This document shows positions 35,321 through 44,925 of a stretch of 61,244 nucleotides of DNA, piece after piece. Position 1 is the first letter of the stretch; each line of letters starts with the position of its first letter. A program made the translations under genes and the position numbers. The stretch spans positions 1-61,244 of the forward strand of contig SDWH01000022.1 in the NCBI GenBank assembly GCA_019550975.1. The letters run 5' to 3'. A model generated the notes under the pieces. The model saw only the letters and a program-made list of their open reading frames with translations, was not told the DNA's origin and searched no databases. This DNA is from Bacteroidales bacterium SW299 (GTDB lineage Bacteria > Bacteroidota > Bacteroidia > Bacteroidales > Bacteroidaceae).

Positions 35321-36595
35321 TCAGTCAATCATGTCAAACCCGCAATACGGAACCAGAGCCTTCGGAATGCGGATGCCTTCCGGCGTCTGATTGTTTTCAA
35401 GCAATGCGGCAACGATACGCGGCAAAGCCAGTGCGGAACCGTTCAATGTATGGCAAAGTTCCGTCTTCTTGTCGGCCGTACGGTAACGGCATTTCAGACG
35501 GTTTGCCTGATAAGTGTCGAAATTCGAAACGGAGCTGACTTCCAGCCAACGCTTCTGAGCCTCTGAATATACTTCAAAGTCATAGCAAATGGCAGCCGTA
35601 AAGCTGATGTCCCCGCCGCAAAGACGAAGAATACGGTAAGGAAGTTCCAGCTTCTTCAGCAAACCTTCCACATGGTCCAGCATCTCCTGATGGGACTGTC
35701 TTGAATGCTGCGGAGTATCGATACGCACCAGCTCCACTTTAGAGAACTCATGCAGACGGTTCAGCCCGCGCACATCCTTTCCGTAAGAGCCGGCTTCACG
35801 GCGAAAACATTCCGTATAAGCACAGTTCTTAATAGGAAGCTGCTTCTCATCCAGGATCACATCACGGTAAATGTTCGTAACAGGAACTTCAGCCGTAGGA
35901 ATCAGATAAAGGTCGTCCAGATTGCAGTGGTACATCTGCCCTTCCTTGTCGGGCAGCTGTCCCGTACCATATCCCGAAGCCGCATTCACCACTGTAGGAG
36001 GCATGATTTCAGTATATCCGGAAGCCTTTGCTTCATCAAGGAAGAAATTAATGAGCGCACGCTGCAGACGGGCCCCCTTACCTTTATATACAGGGAAGCC
36101 TGCGCCCGTAATCTTGACGCCCAGATCGAAATCGATAATGTCGTATTTTTTTGCCAGCTCCCAGTGCGGCAGCGCATTCTTCGGAAGTTCCGTTTCCATT
36201 CCTCCCATCTTCACCACCACATTGTCTTCGGCCGTAAGTCCTTCGGGCACCTCGTCATAAGGCACATTCGGGATTGTATAAAGCAGATTCTGCAAATCCT
36301 CGGCAGCCTTGTCCATTTCCTCCTGCAGTGCCTTGTTGGCTTCCTTCACTTGAGCCACACGCGCTTTGGCAGCTTCAGCCTCGGCGCTTTTCCCTTCTTT
36401 CATCAGCGCGCCGATGCTTTTGGAGGTAGAGTTCACTTCCGCCAAGTTATTATCTAATTGACTCTGAGCCTTTTTTCTTCTGTCATTCAATTCAATAGCC
36501 TGAGCGATGGCTGCCTTCGCATTGGCAAAGTGCTTTTTCTCAAGCCCGCGGACAACCTTGTCGGTATCCTCCGTAATTTGTTTAATAGTAAGCAT
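35321..36595 (-). CDS. serS: Seryl-tRNA synthetase
   Basis: Charges tRNA-Ser and tRNA-Sec with serine. It is a class II synthetase of normal length (424 residues). The N-terminal long antiparallel coiled coil (about 30-105) binds the long variable arm of tRNA-Ser. Motif 2 is FRREAGSYGKDVRGL, and motif 3 is LNGSALALPRIVAALLENNQ near the C-terminus. It is separated by 81 bp from the kdsA operon and has its own -7 box. Confidence 0.97.
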   Translation of the reverse strand: MLTIKQITEDTDKVVRGLEKKHFANAKAAIAQAIELNDRRKKAQSQLDNNLAEVNSTSKSIGALMKEGKSAEAEAAKARVAQVKEANKALQEEMDKAAEDLQNLLYTIPNVPYDEVPEGLTAEDNVVVKMGGMETELPKNALPHWELAKKYDIIDFDLGVKITGAGFPVYKGKGARLQRALINFFLDEAKASGYTEIMPPTVVNAASGYGTGQLPDKEGQMYHCNLDDLYLIPTAEVPVTNIYRDVILDEKQLPIKNCAYTECFRREAGSYGKDVRGLNRLHEFSKVELVRIDTPQHSRQSHQEMLDHVEGLLKKLELPYRILRLCGGDISFTAAICYDFEVYSEAQKRWLEVSSVSNFDTYQANRLKCRYRTADKKTELCHTLNGSALALPRIVAALLENNQTPEGIRIPKALVPYCGFDMID

Positions 36596-36637
36596 ATCTT
36601 TCTCTATTTTAAACGATTGTCGTCATTTTAATTTGCG

Positions 36638-36645
36638 CAAAGATA
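36638..36645 (-). promoter_or_regulatory. -7 box before serS
   Basis: TATCTTTG on the minus strand, 42 bases before the ATG. No -33 TTG at optimal spacing. Confidence 0.45.
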
Positions 36646-36676
36646 TAGTTTTTTATCGAAACTGCGGCCACAATAG

Positions 36677-37480
36677 TTAAAGACTTTGGCGGATGCGCAC
36701 CAATTTCTCCAGCAATCCTTCCAGCAGGTCGAGCTTGAGCATGTTCGCTCCGTCACTTTTGGCCACGGAAGGGTCTTCATGAGTTTCCATAAACAGGCCA
36801 TCCACGCCGACAGCCACTCCTGCCTTCGCTATGGTTTCGATCATTTGCGGCATGCCTCCCGTCACTCCCGAAGTCTGGTTCGGACGCTGCAGCGAGTGGG
36901 TGACGTCCAGAATCACCGGATGCCCGAACGACTGCATGACAGGAATGCCGCGATAATCCACAATCAGATCCTGATACCCGAACGTAACTCCTCTTTCCGT
37001 AAGCATAACCTGATCATTCCCGGCTTCCACTACCTTATCCGCCGCAAACTTCATCGCTTCAGGCGACAAGAACTGCCCTTTCTTTATGTTAACGATCTTT
37101 CCGGTCTTTGCGGCAGCCACCAGCAGATCAGTCTGACGGCAAAGAAAAGCAGGTATCTGAAGGACATCCACATAGCCGGCAGCCATTTCAGCCTCTTCTG
37201 CGGCATGTATATCCGTCACTACGGGCACCCCGAATGTATCGCGCACCTTTGCGAGCACCTTCAATGCCTTTTCGTCGCCGATACCCGTAAACGAATCCAG
37301 GCGCGAACGGTTCGCCTTCCGGTAGGACCCCTTAAACACATAAGGAATTTTCAGTCTGTCGGTTATTTTCACCACTCTTTCGGCAATCCGAAGAGCCATA
37401 TCCTCGCCCTCAATGACACAAGGGCCTGCCAGCAGGAAGAAATTTTCTCCCCGGCACAAATCAGCTACTGACTTTATCAT
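36677..37480 (-). CDS. kdsA: 3-deoxy-8-phosphooctulonate synthase (KDO-8-P synthase)
   Basis: Condenses phosphoenolpyruvate and arabinose-5-phosphate to KDO-8-P for lipid A-core synthesis. At 267 residues it has the TIM-barrel DAHP-synthase-class motifs LLAGPCVIE, FKGSYRKANRSR and DVTHSLQRPNQ. It is the third gene of a tight minus-strand operon (miaA, lipid kinase-like, kdsA) with a 3-bp gap to the gene before. Confidence 0.95.
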   Translation of the reverse strand: MIKSVADLCRGENFFLLAGPCVIEGEDMALRIAERVVKITDRLKIPYVFKGSYRKANRSRLDSFTGIGDEKALKVLAKVRDTFGVPVVTDIHAAEEAEMAAGYVDVLQIPAFLCRQTDLLVAAAKTGKIVNIKKGQFLSPEAMKFAADKVVEAGNDQVMLTERGVTFGYQDLIVDYRGIPVMQSFGHPVILDVTHSLQRPNQTSGVTGGMPQMIETIAKAGVAVGVDGLFMETHEDPSVAKSDGANMLKLDLLEGLLEKLVRIRQSL

Positions 37481-37483
37481 ATA

Positions 37484-38416
37484 TCAATTAGGTATTATCA
37501 AAGTTATCGCTTCGGGAGCGATGGTCACCTCTATCGGGAAATGGCGGTCAAGCCACAAGCGTCCGTCAAGGCTGACTTCCGCATTCTGCGCCCGAAGGAT
37601 TTTCACACAACGCGTACGATAAGGCTTCACAATCTTATGATTCAGCAGCCTTCCCTTCTGCAGCATCCACAAACCGGATATCAGTTCCCTGAGTTCAGGA
37701 CGGTAAACCACCGAAACATCCAGCCAGCCGTTATAGGGCACCGCACTGGGAGTCAGCCCATACCCGTAGGCACTGCCTATCGCAACAGCCATGACACGCC
37801 CCCGGATATGCTCGTCGTTCACTCTCAGATGCATCCGATAAAGCTTCCGTTCAAAAGCAACAAGAAAAAGAGAAGACAGATACGAAAACAGAGGAATTCC
37901 CCAAAAACGGCGGGTTTCGTTTGTTATGCGCACGATCCGCGCTCCGAGGCCCATATAAACAGCGTTCAGAAAATAGCGCGTCTGGTGCTTCTCTCCGTCG
38001 AAGTAAGAAAAGACGCCGGCGTCGACCTTTCGCAGGCGCCGGTTGATAAGCACGTCTACCGAAAGTCTGTAGTCATCCGCACTCAGCCCCCAATATTTGG
38101 CGAAGTCATTGCCGATGCCATTCGGTATGATGCCCAGCGCTATCGAAGACTTGTCTTCCGCATCCGATCCCATAATGCCGTTCACCGCATCGTTGATGGC
38201 GCCATCTCCTCCCACCACCACTATCGTGCGGTATCCGTTATTGGCCAGTGTCCGCGTCAGACGCTCAATTGAGCCGAAGCCCTCCGACTGCACATAATCA
38301 TACTTCACGCCGCGCTCGTCCAGATATTCACGGATATTCTTCCACCGGCGCTGCGCTTTCCGAGTACCTGCCTTGGGATTGTAGACAATCCCCCATCTGT
38401 TCGGTTCTACCGCCAT
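37484..38416 (-). CDS. Diacylglycerol kinase-like lipid kinase (YegS/DgkB family)
   Basis: The 310 residues have the N-terminal IVYNPKAG phosphate loop and VVVGGDGAINDAVNG, a variant of the GGDGTxNE signature with Ala and Asp at the variable positions. The C-terminal beta-sandwich shows SLDGRLWLD. The family phosphorylates diacylglycerol or other lipids. Between miaA and kdsA in one operon, a role in envelope lipid turnover is plausible; the substrate is not established. Confidence 0.85.
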   Translation of the reverse strand: MAVEPNRWGIVYNPKAGTRKAQRRWKNIREYLDERGVKYDYVQSEGFGSIERLTRTLANNGYRTIVVVGGDGAINDAVNGIMGSDAEDKSSIALGIIPNGIGNDFAKYWGLSADDYRLSVDVLINRRLRKVDAGVFSYFDGEKHQTRYFLNAVYMGLGARIVRITNETRRFWGIPLFSYLSSLFLVAFERKLYRMHLRVNDEHIRGRVMAVAIGSAYGYGLTPSAVPYNGWLDVSVVYRPELRELISGLWMLQKGRLLNHKIVKPYRTRCVKILRAQNAEVSLDGRLWLDRHFPIEVTIAPEAITLIIPN

Positions 38417-38424
38417 AATCGTTC

Positions 38425-39336
38425 TTATTTTAATAAATTCTCTATCTGTTCCAGTTTCTCCTCCAACGGCAGTGCCGCATCGATCCAGTGAATGGTGAAT
38501 CCCCTCCTTTCCATGCCGCGGAACCAGGTCATCTGCCTTTTGGCAAACTGATGAATGGCAATTTCCAACTGGCCGAACATCTCCTCATAAGTCAGTTTCC
38601 CGATGGCATACAAAGTCAGGTATTTATATTCCAGTCCATAATAGATCAGGTCTTCCGGGCTGATTCCGTCCGCAAGCAAGGCTTTCACCTCGTCAACCAT
38701 GCCCTCATCAAGCCGCTGTTTCAGCCTGCGGGTTATCTTCTCCCTCCGCTGTTCACGGCCGATTCCGACACCTACCACCAGGCTTCTGATATCGGGGAAA
38801 GCCCTTTCCTCCACCTGATGCTGCCTGTAATACTCCTCGATCTCTATGGCGCGGATTGCACGCTTCACCGTATCCACATCCGTCGAGTTATGAGGTTTCT
38901 TATACGTTGCAAGAATCCCGGTCAGCTCTTCAAGCGACTTCTCTGCCAGACGCCGGCGGAGTTCCGGATTTTCAGGTACAGGAAGCAGCCGGTAACCTTT
39001 CAGCACCGACTCAAGATACATTCCCGTGCCTCCGCACAAGATCGGAAGCATTCCCCTGCTTCGAACATCTTCGTAAGCCGCCAGAAAATCCCGCTGGTAC
39101 TCAAACACGTTGTATTTATAGCCAGGCTCCACAATGTCTATCAGATGACAGGGAATCCGCTTCCCGCCGACAACATAGTCGTCCAGGTCCTTTCCCGTTC
39201 CCAGATCCATCCGCCTGTACACCTGCCTGCTGTCTGCGCTGATGATTTCCGTATCCATCCGCCGCGCGAGAGCAGCTGCCAACGATGTTTTTCCGGAAGC
39301 TGTAGGGCCTAATATCGCAATCAAATCATACTCCAT
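38425..39336 (-). CDS. miaA: tRNA dimethylallyltransferase
   Basis: Prenylates adenosine 37 of tRNAs that read UNN codons. The P-loop GPTASGKT follows the start and SADSRQVYRRMDLGTGK is the substrate-binding stretch. The C-terminal part is helical. The frame is open 22 codons further upstream, but the ATG at 39336 (MEYDLIAILGPTASGK, 303 residues) fits the family. It is first gene of the operon and is followed 8 bp later by the lipid kinase-like gene. Confidence 0.95.
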   Translation of the reverse strand: MEYDLIAILGPTASGKTSLAAALARRMDTEIISADSRQVYRRMDLGTGKDLDDYVVGGKRIPCHLIDIVEPGYKYNVFEYQRDFLAAYEDVRSRGMLPILCGGTGMYLESVLKGYRLLPVPENPELRRRLAEKSLEELTGILATYKKPHNSTDVDTVKRAIRAIEIEEYYRQHQVEERAFPDIRSLVVGVGIGREQRREKITRRLKQRLDEGMVDEVKALLADGISPEDLIYYGLEYKYLTLYAIGKLTYEEMFGQLEIAIHQFAKRQMTWFRGMERRGFTIHWIDAALPLEEKLEQIENLLK

Positions 39337-39406
39337 ACTCCAAACGAAAGGTTCTGACGGCAAAGATAACTTTTTCTGCGCATTCCACACACAAGTGCGC
39401 AAAAAA

Positions 39407-39430
39407 AGCCGCCTGAAAAATCAGACGGCT
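39407..39430 (-). terminator. Terminator of gap
   Basis: Arms agccgcctga (39407-39416) and tcagacggct (39421-39430), with one G-U pair and an AAAA loop. On the minus strand it is followed by TTTTTTT. It lies 25 bases past the gap stop codon. Confidence 0.8.
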
Positions 39431-39455
39431 TTCGCTATATGGTTGTTATAACTGA

Positions 39456-40487
<1,032 letters not shown>

Positions 40488-40553
40488 TTATAATAAACTT
40501 TATAAACACTCTCCTGTTTGTCTGTTGCAGTCCTCTTTTCCCCGACTGCGATG

Positions 40554-40561
40554 CAAAAATA
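40554..40561 (-). promoter_or_regulatory. -7 box before gap
   Basis: TATTTTTG on the minus strand, giving a leader of about 80 bases before the gap ATG. No -33 TTG is found at the usual spacing. Confidence 0.45.
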
Positions 40562-40738
40562 AGGAATTCTTTCCAAAGCTCAGCACGAAAACAATAAAAA
40601 TTGATTAAAATATTCAGCCAGCTCTGCTTTATTATATATATAGGTACGAAAATCGTAACCTCACTGAAACATGTTTGTAAAATTGCAATCTCCGCTTTTC
40701 AATTGAAGCGGGAAATAACGGTCATACGGACCCGTCAC

Positions 40739-41140
40739 CTAAAAAGAAATGCTTTTTCTCAGTTTCAAAGGCTTTGTCCGCCCGCTTTCATCCTTTACGG
40801 CCATAGCAGCCGTTGCGCTTATATCTATAACTTTATAATTCATATACTCCGAAATGTCAAATTTCCGAATATACTTCTCGCCCGGTTCAATCCTTATAGC
40901 GCGCTTATCCGCCTCCAAAAAATCACTCCTTCTGCTATTGCCATATTCATAATTAACCAAACAATAAGATCCGCCGCCGGGATTCATTTCGCCGGTATAG
41001 AATAACATCAAATAATAAGGCGTGCCATTCTCTACCTCATAGACCAGAACATCGCCATCCACCTTTATATCAAGACTGACATTCTGTCCTCTCAACGGAA
41101 AAAAGAAACACATATATGCTACAGCAAAAAAATACTTCAT
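40739..41140 (-). CDS. Small secreted protein, tandem family member A
   Basis: The 133 residues carry an N-terminal signal (MKYFFAVAYMCFFFPLRGQ) and a domain of about 112 residues that looks all-beta. Shared family features: a first strand (VSLDIKVDGDVLVYEVENG), a glycine plus Tyr/Lys-rich middle, IRIEPGEKYIRKFDIS and a KDESGRTKPLKLRKSISF end. It aligns by eye with members B (broken), C, D and E upstream on the same strand. I recognise no known domain. Periplasmic or surface location is inferred. Confidence 0.7.
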   Translation of the reverse strand: MKYFFAVAYMCFFFPLRGQNVSLDIKVDGDVLVYEVENGTPYYLMLFYTGEMNPGGGSYCLVNYEYGNSRRSDFLEADKRAIRIEPGEKYIRKFDISEYMNYKVIDISATAAMAVKDESGRTKPLKLRKSISF

Positions 41141-41169
41141 ATCTCAAACCTTTGCAAACAAACACAATA

Positions 41170-41524
41170 TCAGAACTTCAGCTTTTTATCCAGATTCTTT
41201 ATGACCGACCTGCCTTGCCCGTCTTCCGCCACTACGGCTGCTCTGCCGGATATTTCCACAAGTTTCTGTCTTTCAATTTCTGCAATGTCAAAGCCACAGC
41301 TGAAACGAGCATCCGGGCGGAGCAAAAAGAAGATACGGTCTGTCAAGGCAAACGAGATCACACCTGTCTGCCCATCCTTACCTTTATAATAAAGGGAACA
41401 ATGTGAAGTGTTCCCTCGTTAAATTTACGGTACCGCACCAGAAACACACTTTCGACTTGTCATACGTCAAGTAAAAGTCGATTTTCACTTCCTGCGCCTT
41501 GCTTGCCAAACAAAGTTCTTTCAT
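41170..41524 (-). pseudogene. Frameshifted copy of the small secreted family (member B)
   Basis: The 3' half is open (41170-41361, ending EDGQGRSVIKNLDKKLKF) and aligns well with member E (ISCRAAIVMKDGHGNP and so on). Upstream, the conserved pieces KAQEVKIDF, VFLVRYRKFNEG and SHCSLYYKGKDGQTG lie in different frames of the same strand, and the signal peptide is shortened. At least two frameshifts and a small deletion are needed to restore it, so it is very probably inactive. Confidence 0.65.
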
Positions 41525-41604
41525 TGCCCTAATCATTTAAATGAACCCATCCGCTTTCATCTGTATCCGGCAGAAGTTTTGGGACATATAGCCCATATGC
41601 AGAC

Positions 41605-42021
41605 TCACGGAATCTCTTTCTCCATCCTGACAATTTTATACCTGCCCTGTTCATCCCGAAACGACAAGCTGGCAACGGCACTGATTTCTTCAATAATTCC
41701 ATCCGGAATATAACTGGATATGTCAATGGTACGGACATAGCTTTCTCCCAGTTCTACTTTTATAATCTGTTTGTTCTGCACCGGCAAAATATAATCACAA
41801 ATCTTGCCGTCCGGTTTCTTGCACCGTATAAAAAGATGGGAACCGGTACCCAAATTCACATAAGTTTCACGCAACAATACAAACTTTTCTCCATGATTAA
41901 CAACTTTGTAAATCACTTCGTTTCCATCCCTTGCCACACTGAAGTCTACATCCTGACCTTTAAGGCACAAGGCAGGAAAGAAACAGAGCATACAGAAACA
42001 TATCAATTTTAACTTCTTCAT
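41605..42021 (-). CDS. Small secreted protein, tandem family member C
   Basis: The 138 residues have a signal peptide (about 1-22, ending CLKGQ) followed by the family domain: DVDFSVARDGNEVIYKVVN, a GSH-containing turn (NLGTGSHLFIRCKKPDGK), VELGESYVRTIDISSYIPDG and EISAVASLSFRDEQGRYK. It is closest to A in its C-terminal half. No catalytic motif is visible. There is an 80-bp gap to the broken copy downstream. Confidence 0.7.
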   Translation of the reverse strand: MKKLKLICFCMLCFFPALCLKGQDVDFSVARDGNEVIYKVVNHGEKFVLLRETYVNLGTGSHLFIRCKKPDGKICDYILPVQNKQIIKVELGESYVRTIDISSYIPDGIIEEISAVASLSFRDEQGRYKIVRMEKEIP

Positions 42022-42120
42022 AATTGCACACGTTTAGGTTAGAAATCATGTCCTCTTGCTATTGCCTCTTCATTTCATATATTTATTCATCCAAACCATT
42101 AAAAGTCAGCCAGCACAGGC

Positions 42121-42582
42121 CTACCATCGCAATATCCTGTCCATTTTTTCCTTGTAAACATCTTTCTTGTCCTTCAAAGATACAGCTTCTATCTGAACAT
42201 GGACTTCTACTTCATAAATATCATTCATATTACCCTTATATAATTCCTCCAAGTCATAAACATACTTGTTTTCACCGTACTTGAAAAGAAACATGCCAAT
42301 CACATATTGAGAAGCATCCGGCTGACAATTAAAAACAAAAAGCGATTTCTTGAAAAGAAGTTTGCCATCCAAATCCTTATACTGCAAAATAACAAAAGAA
42401 GCAGTTCCCGGCTCATAATAATTCTGCCCAAAAGAAGGACATAAGCGGAACAATTTGTCCGTATTGTTTTTCACAACAAGAACCAACGTCCGGTCTGTCC
42501 GGTTAAAAGACAAATGCATTTCTATTTGTGAAAATGCCACAAACGGAAACAAAACAAACACTGTAAACAAAAAAGCTTTCAT
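42121..42582 (-). CDS. Small secreted protein, tandem family member D (divergent)
   Basis: The frame opens at 42666, but the ATG at 42582 gives a signal peptide (MKAFLFTVFVLFPFVAFSQ) and 153 residues. It shares the first strand (IEMHLSFNRTDRTLVLVVKN), the G-T-A-S/VILQYKDLDGKLLF turn and the overall spacing, but its C-terminus (VSLKDKKDVYKEKMDRILRW) diverges. It is the weakest member of the family. Function unknown. Confidence 0.62.
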   Translation of the reverse strand: MKAFLFTVFVLFPFVAFSQIEMHLSFNRTDRTLVLVVKNNTDKLFRLCPSFGQNYYEPGTASFVILQYKDLDGKLLFKKSLFVFNCQPDASQYVIGMFLFKYGENKYVYDLEELYKGNMNDIYEVEVHVQIEAVSLKDKKDVYKEKMDRILRW

Positions 42583-42731
42583 ACTTCTATTTTTATCAAG
42601 CCAGCCAACGTCTGTATCCGGCACATCCATGTTCCAGAAGACATACTCCCTGCCGCCTTGCTCCATATCACAATACCGTCACCTGCTCTCATCGCTGATG
42701 CCTTTCATAAATCAAAGAAGCAAAACATGAT

Positions 42732-43139
42732 TCAAAAAGCTATACTTCTATCAAACCTTTCTATATAAGGATTGCCATGCCCATCCTTCATCACAATCGC
42801 TGCCCGACAAGAGATTCTCACAAGGCGTTGCCTGTCAAGTTCCGAAAGATCAATGTCACGGCTGAAACAAGTTCCGGATTTTATTAAAAAGCCCATTTTT
42901 TCTATCAATACAAATGACACCTCACCGACATATCCGTCAGTATCCTTATAGTAAACATAACAATGCGAACCTCTATCCGGATTAAAGTTACCATATTGCA
43001 CCAAATATATATCATTTGGAGTATCATTGGCAACCGTATAGTTCAATGTGGTGCCCTTGAGCGTGATATCAAACTTCACATCCTGGGCCTTCAGACCCGG
43101 GAACAGGAGCAACAGCAGAAAAAAACAGATGCTTCTCAT
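42732..43139 (-). CDS. Small secreted protein, tandem family member E
   Basis: The ATG at 43139 gives 135 residues with a strong signal peptide (MRSICFFLLLLLFPGLKAQ). The domain shows DVKFDITLKGTTLNYTVAND, DRGSHCYVYYKDTDGYVG, IKSGTCFSRDIDLSELDRQ and RISCRAAIVMKDGHGNP. It is first in transcription order of the array and closest to the broken member B. Three cysteines occur in the mature part. A long non-coding region lies upstream. Confidence 0.7.
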   Translation of the reverse strand: MRSICFFLLLLLFPGLKAQDVKFDITLKGTTLNYTVANDTPNDIYLVQYGNFNPDRGSHCYVYYKDTDGYVGEVSFVLIEKMGFLIKSGTCFSRDIDLSELDRQRLVRISCRAAIVMKDGHGNPYIERFDRSIAF

Positions 43140-43845
43140 ATCTTTAAGGTTTGTCTGTTTATACAAAGAAAAGAAAAAATCCGCTAATATCCAAGAAAAA
43201 AAACGCAGAAACATCATTCCGGCATTTTAACACAGAAAGCGACAATTATCAAACACAAAGACACAAAAACGCACATTACACTTACATGCAACGAAGCAGA
43301 ATCTTCCGTTCCAGGAGGGATTTCTTAACAAACACGAACACCAACCCCCTTCAGAAGCCCTGTAACGGGAGCAATATACCGAAACAAACTTGCAAAATAT
43401 CCCAACAGACATCGGAAAATAACGGGACATCCGACCGAAAATGTCCCGACATGTTTGCAAAAATCTCCGCACACGTCACACCAACTGAAAAGAAAGGCTC
43501 AAAAACTTGAAAAGGACGGGAATTTTCCGCTGGAGCATACTTTCTTCACGCACCGCTCCAAAAGGCAGGAAGAAAGGATAAAGAGGACAGACCAAACACG
43601 AAGAAGCCAAAAGGCCGGAAGCAAGACCAAAAAGACATCAAACAGCCCGGAAAGGAAAAATACATGGCAACAGCACGAAGCATTTCCCTGCATTCCTTCC
43701 AGCCTGATGCCCGGCCGGGAGGAAAGGAGCGATTCTCGCGCATCCGGATTTGCATTATGTCAGAAAGACATTCACACACATGCAAAAAAATCGTGGCGGT
43801 TACAAGCCGCCACAATCCCTATTTTTGAAAAGAACACAAATCAGA
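43140..43845. other. 706-bp region without a credible gene
   Basis: All open frames here are short, rich in stop-avoiding Lys/Arg/Cys and without recognisable features. Between about 43390 and 43470 there are four imperfect units of 20-23 bp (gcaaaatatccc, ggaaaataacggg, gaaaatgtcccg, gcaaaaatctcc), and 43424-43430 with 43441-43447 form a small stem (gggacat/atgtccc). The left end probably carries the promoter of the secreted family, the right end the terminator at 43793-43813. Confidence 0.5.
43793..43813 (-). terminator. Terminator of the PCMD gene
   Basis: Arms gtggcgg (43793-43799) and ccgccac (43807-43813). On the minus strand it is followed by GATTTTTTT. It lies 32 bases past the stop codon at 43846. 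Confidence 0.75.
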
Positions 43846-44805
43846 TCAATACACCAGACTCACGTTATCCACCCAGATCTTGTTGCCGGGAGAACCAACA
43901 AACGCCCCTCCCAAACTGGAGGTGAACTGAAGAATCAGGTGGGTGGGCTTTTCATCCGCCCCGGCCCAGCCGTTCTCCTGAATCAGCACACTCTCGCCTT
44001 TGCTGTTGCGCGCGTAATAATGTCCGGCGCCCAAGCCCATCAGTCCGGCGTCGTAATGCGCGTCGTGCGTGATGTCGCCATAGCTGATTTCATACGTGGC
44101 TCCGTTATGCCAGCCTTCTGTCTTGCTGTAGCGCACAACCGCCGTACCCACGCGCTTGGCGATGATGTTTCCGTCCTTGTCTTCCGTACGCTTCTGAAGG
44201 AAACAGGTCATAATCGCGCAGTCCTGCCCTTCCACCGTCGACTTGCGGCTGAAACCGGTCTGCCGGATGCGGTTCGGCTCACCCGACATCTGCACCTTGT
44301 AGTCATAGCGCACCGCCTTCGGGCGCGAGGTGAACGGAACTCCCGAGTTCAAGGCCTTTTCTCCGTCCTTGGTTCCCGTAATCGGCTCTTTCATGTCGCC
44401 GAGAAACAGCGATCCCGAAGCAAGCACCGTGATGTTCACCAGCCCCAGCACCTTCACGCTCTCGATATGTGTTTCAAGGCGCGCGCAGTGACCGCCCGTT
44501 TCACGCTTTTCCGGATATACGCTTGTATTGGTCTTTACAATTCCCATAACCTTGGCCATCACGTTTGAGTTCCCCCACGGCGAGCCTCCCTGATTGACGT
44601 ATGCGATGTTTCCGTCAATCTCCTGCGTAGGCCCCAGCTCATAAAGCAGCTTTGTCTTTCCGCCTATGATGCCCGACTCATGTATCCTGCGGGTAACCCA
44701 TTGCTCCATGTCACCGTATTTCAGGGGAACCACCTTTTCCTGGGCGCTCATCATGCAAGGAAACGCAAGCAGAGCCAGCCCCGAGATTACTTTAAAAAAT
44801 TTCAT
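43846..44805 (-). CDS. Secreted PCMD-domain protein (putative carbohydrate metabolism domain)
   Basis: The 319 residues have a signal peptide (about 1-21, ending MMSAQ) followed by one beta-sandwich domain (KYGDMEQWVTRRIHESG near the start, LILQFTSSLGGAFVGSPGN and KIWVDNVSLVY at the end). The closing DNVxLxY is typical of carbohydrate-binding-like PCMD proteins of Bacteroidetes. No catalytic residues can be assigned. It is monocistronic. Function is unknown; glycan binding is a family-based guess. Confidence 0.65.
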   Translation of the reverse strand: MKFFKVISGLALLAFPCMMSAQEKVVPLKYGDMEQWVTRRIHESGIIGGKTKLLYELGPTQEIDGNIAYVNQGGSPWGNSNVMAKVMGIVKTNTSVYPEKRETGGHCARLETHIESVKVLGLVNITVLASGSLFLGDMKEPITGTKDGEKALNSGVPFTSRPKAVRYDYKVQMSGEPNRIRQTGFSRKSTVEGQDCAIMTCFLQKRTEDKDGNIIAKRVGTAVVRYSKTEGWHNGATYEISYGDITHDAHYDAGLMGLGAGHYYARNSKGESVLIQENGWAGADEKPTHLILQFTSSLGGAFVGSPGNKIWVDNVSLVY

Positions 44806-44838
44806 AACCTAATCCAATTCATCATTTTTTAACGGCAG

Positions 44839-44880
44839 CAAAGATACAAAAAAAAGCGACAGTAGCCATACCATCGCTTT
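44839..44880 (-). promoter_or_regulatory. Promoter of the PCMD gene overlapping the SPOR-gene terminator
   Basis: TATCTTTG on the minus strand (44839-44846) lies 34 bases before the PCMD ATG. Immediately upstream, arms aaagcga (44853-44859) and tcgcttt (44874-44880), followed on the minus strand by a T-run, form the terminator of the preceding SPOR gene. The two signals share the same 40 bases. Confidence 0.55.
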
Positions 44881-44925
44881 CAATCAAGAAATATTGAATA
44901 CAAAATATTACTAATCAACTATTTA

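Noticed and set aside
40739..43139. Toxin/immunity cassette
   Set aside because: The paralogs could be immunity-like, but no toxin, secretion-effector or recombination gene is in the vicinity, so the label is not supported.
43227..43472. Cys/Phe-rich minus-strand open frame of 81 codons
   Set aside because: Its pattern comes from the imperfect 20-23 bp repeat underneath; no start signal or domain.
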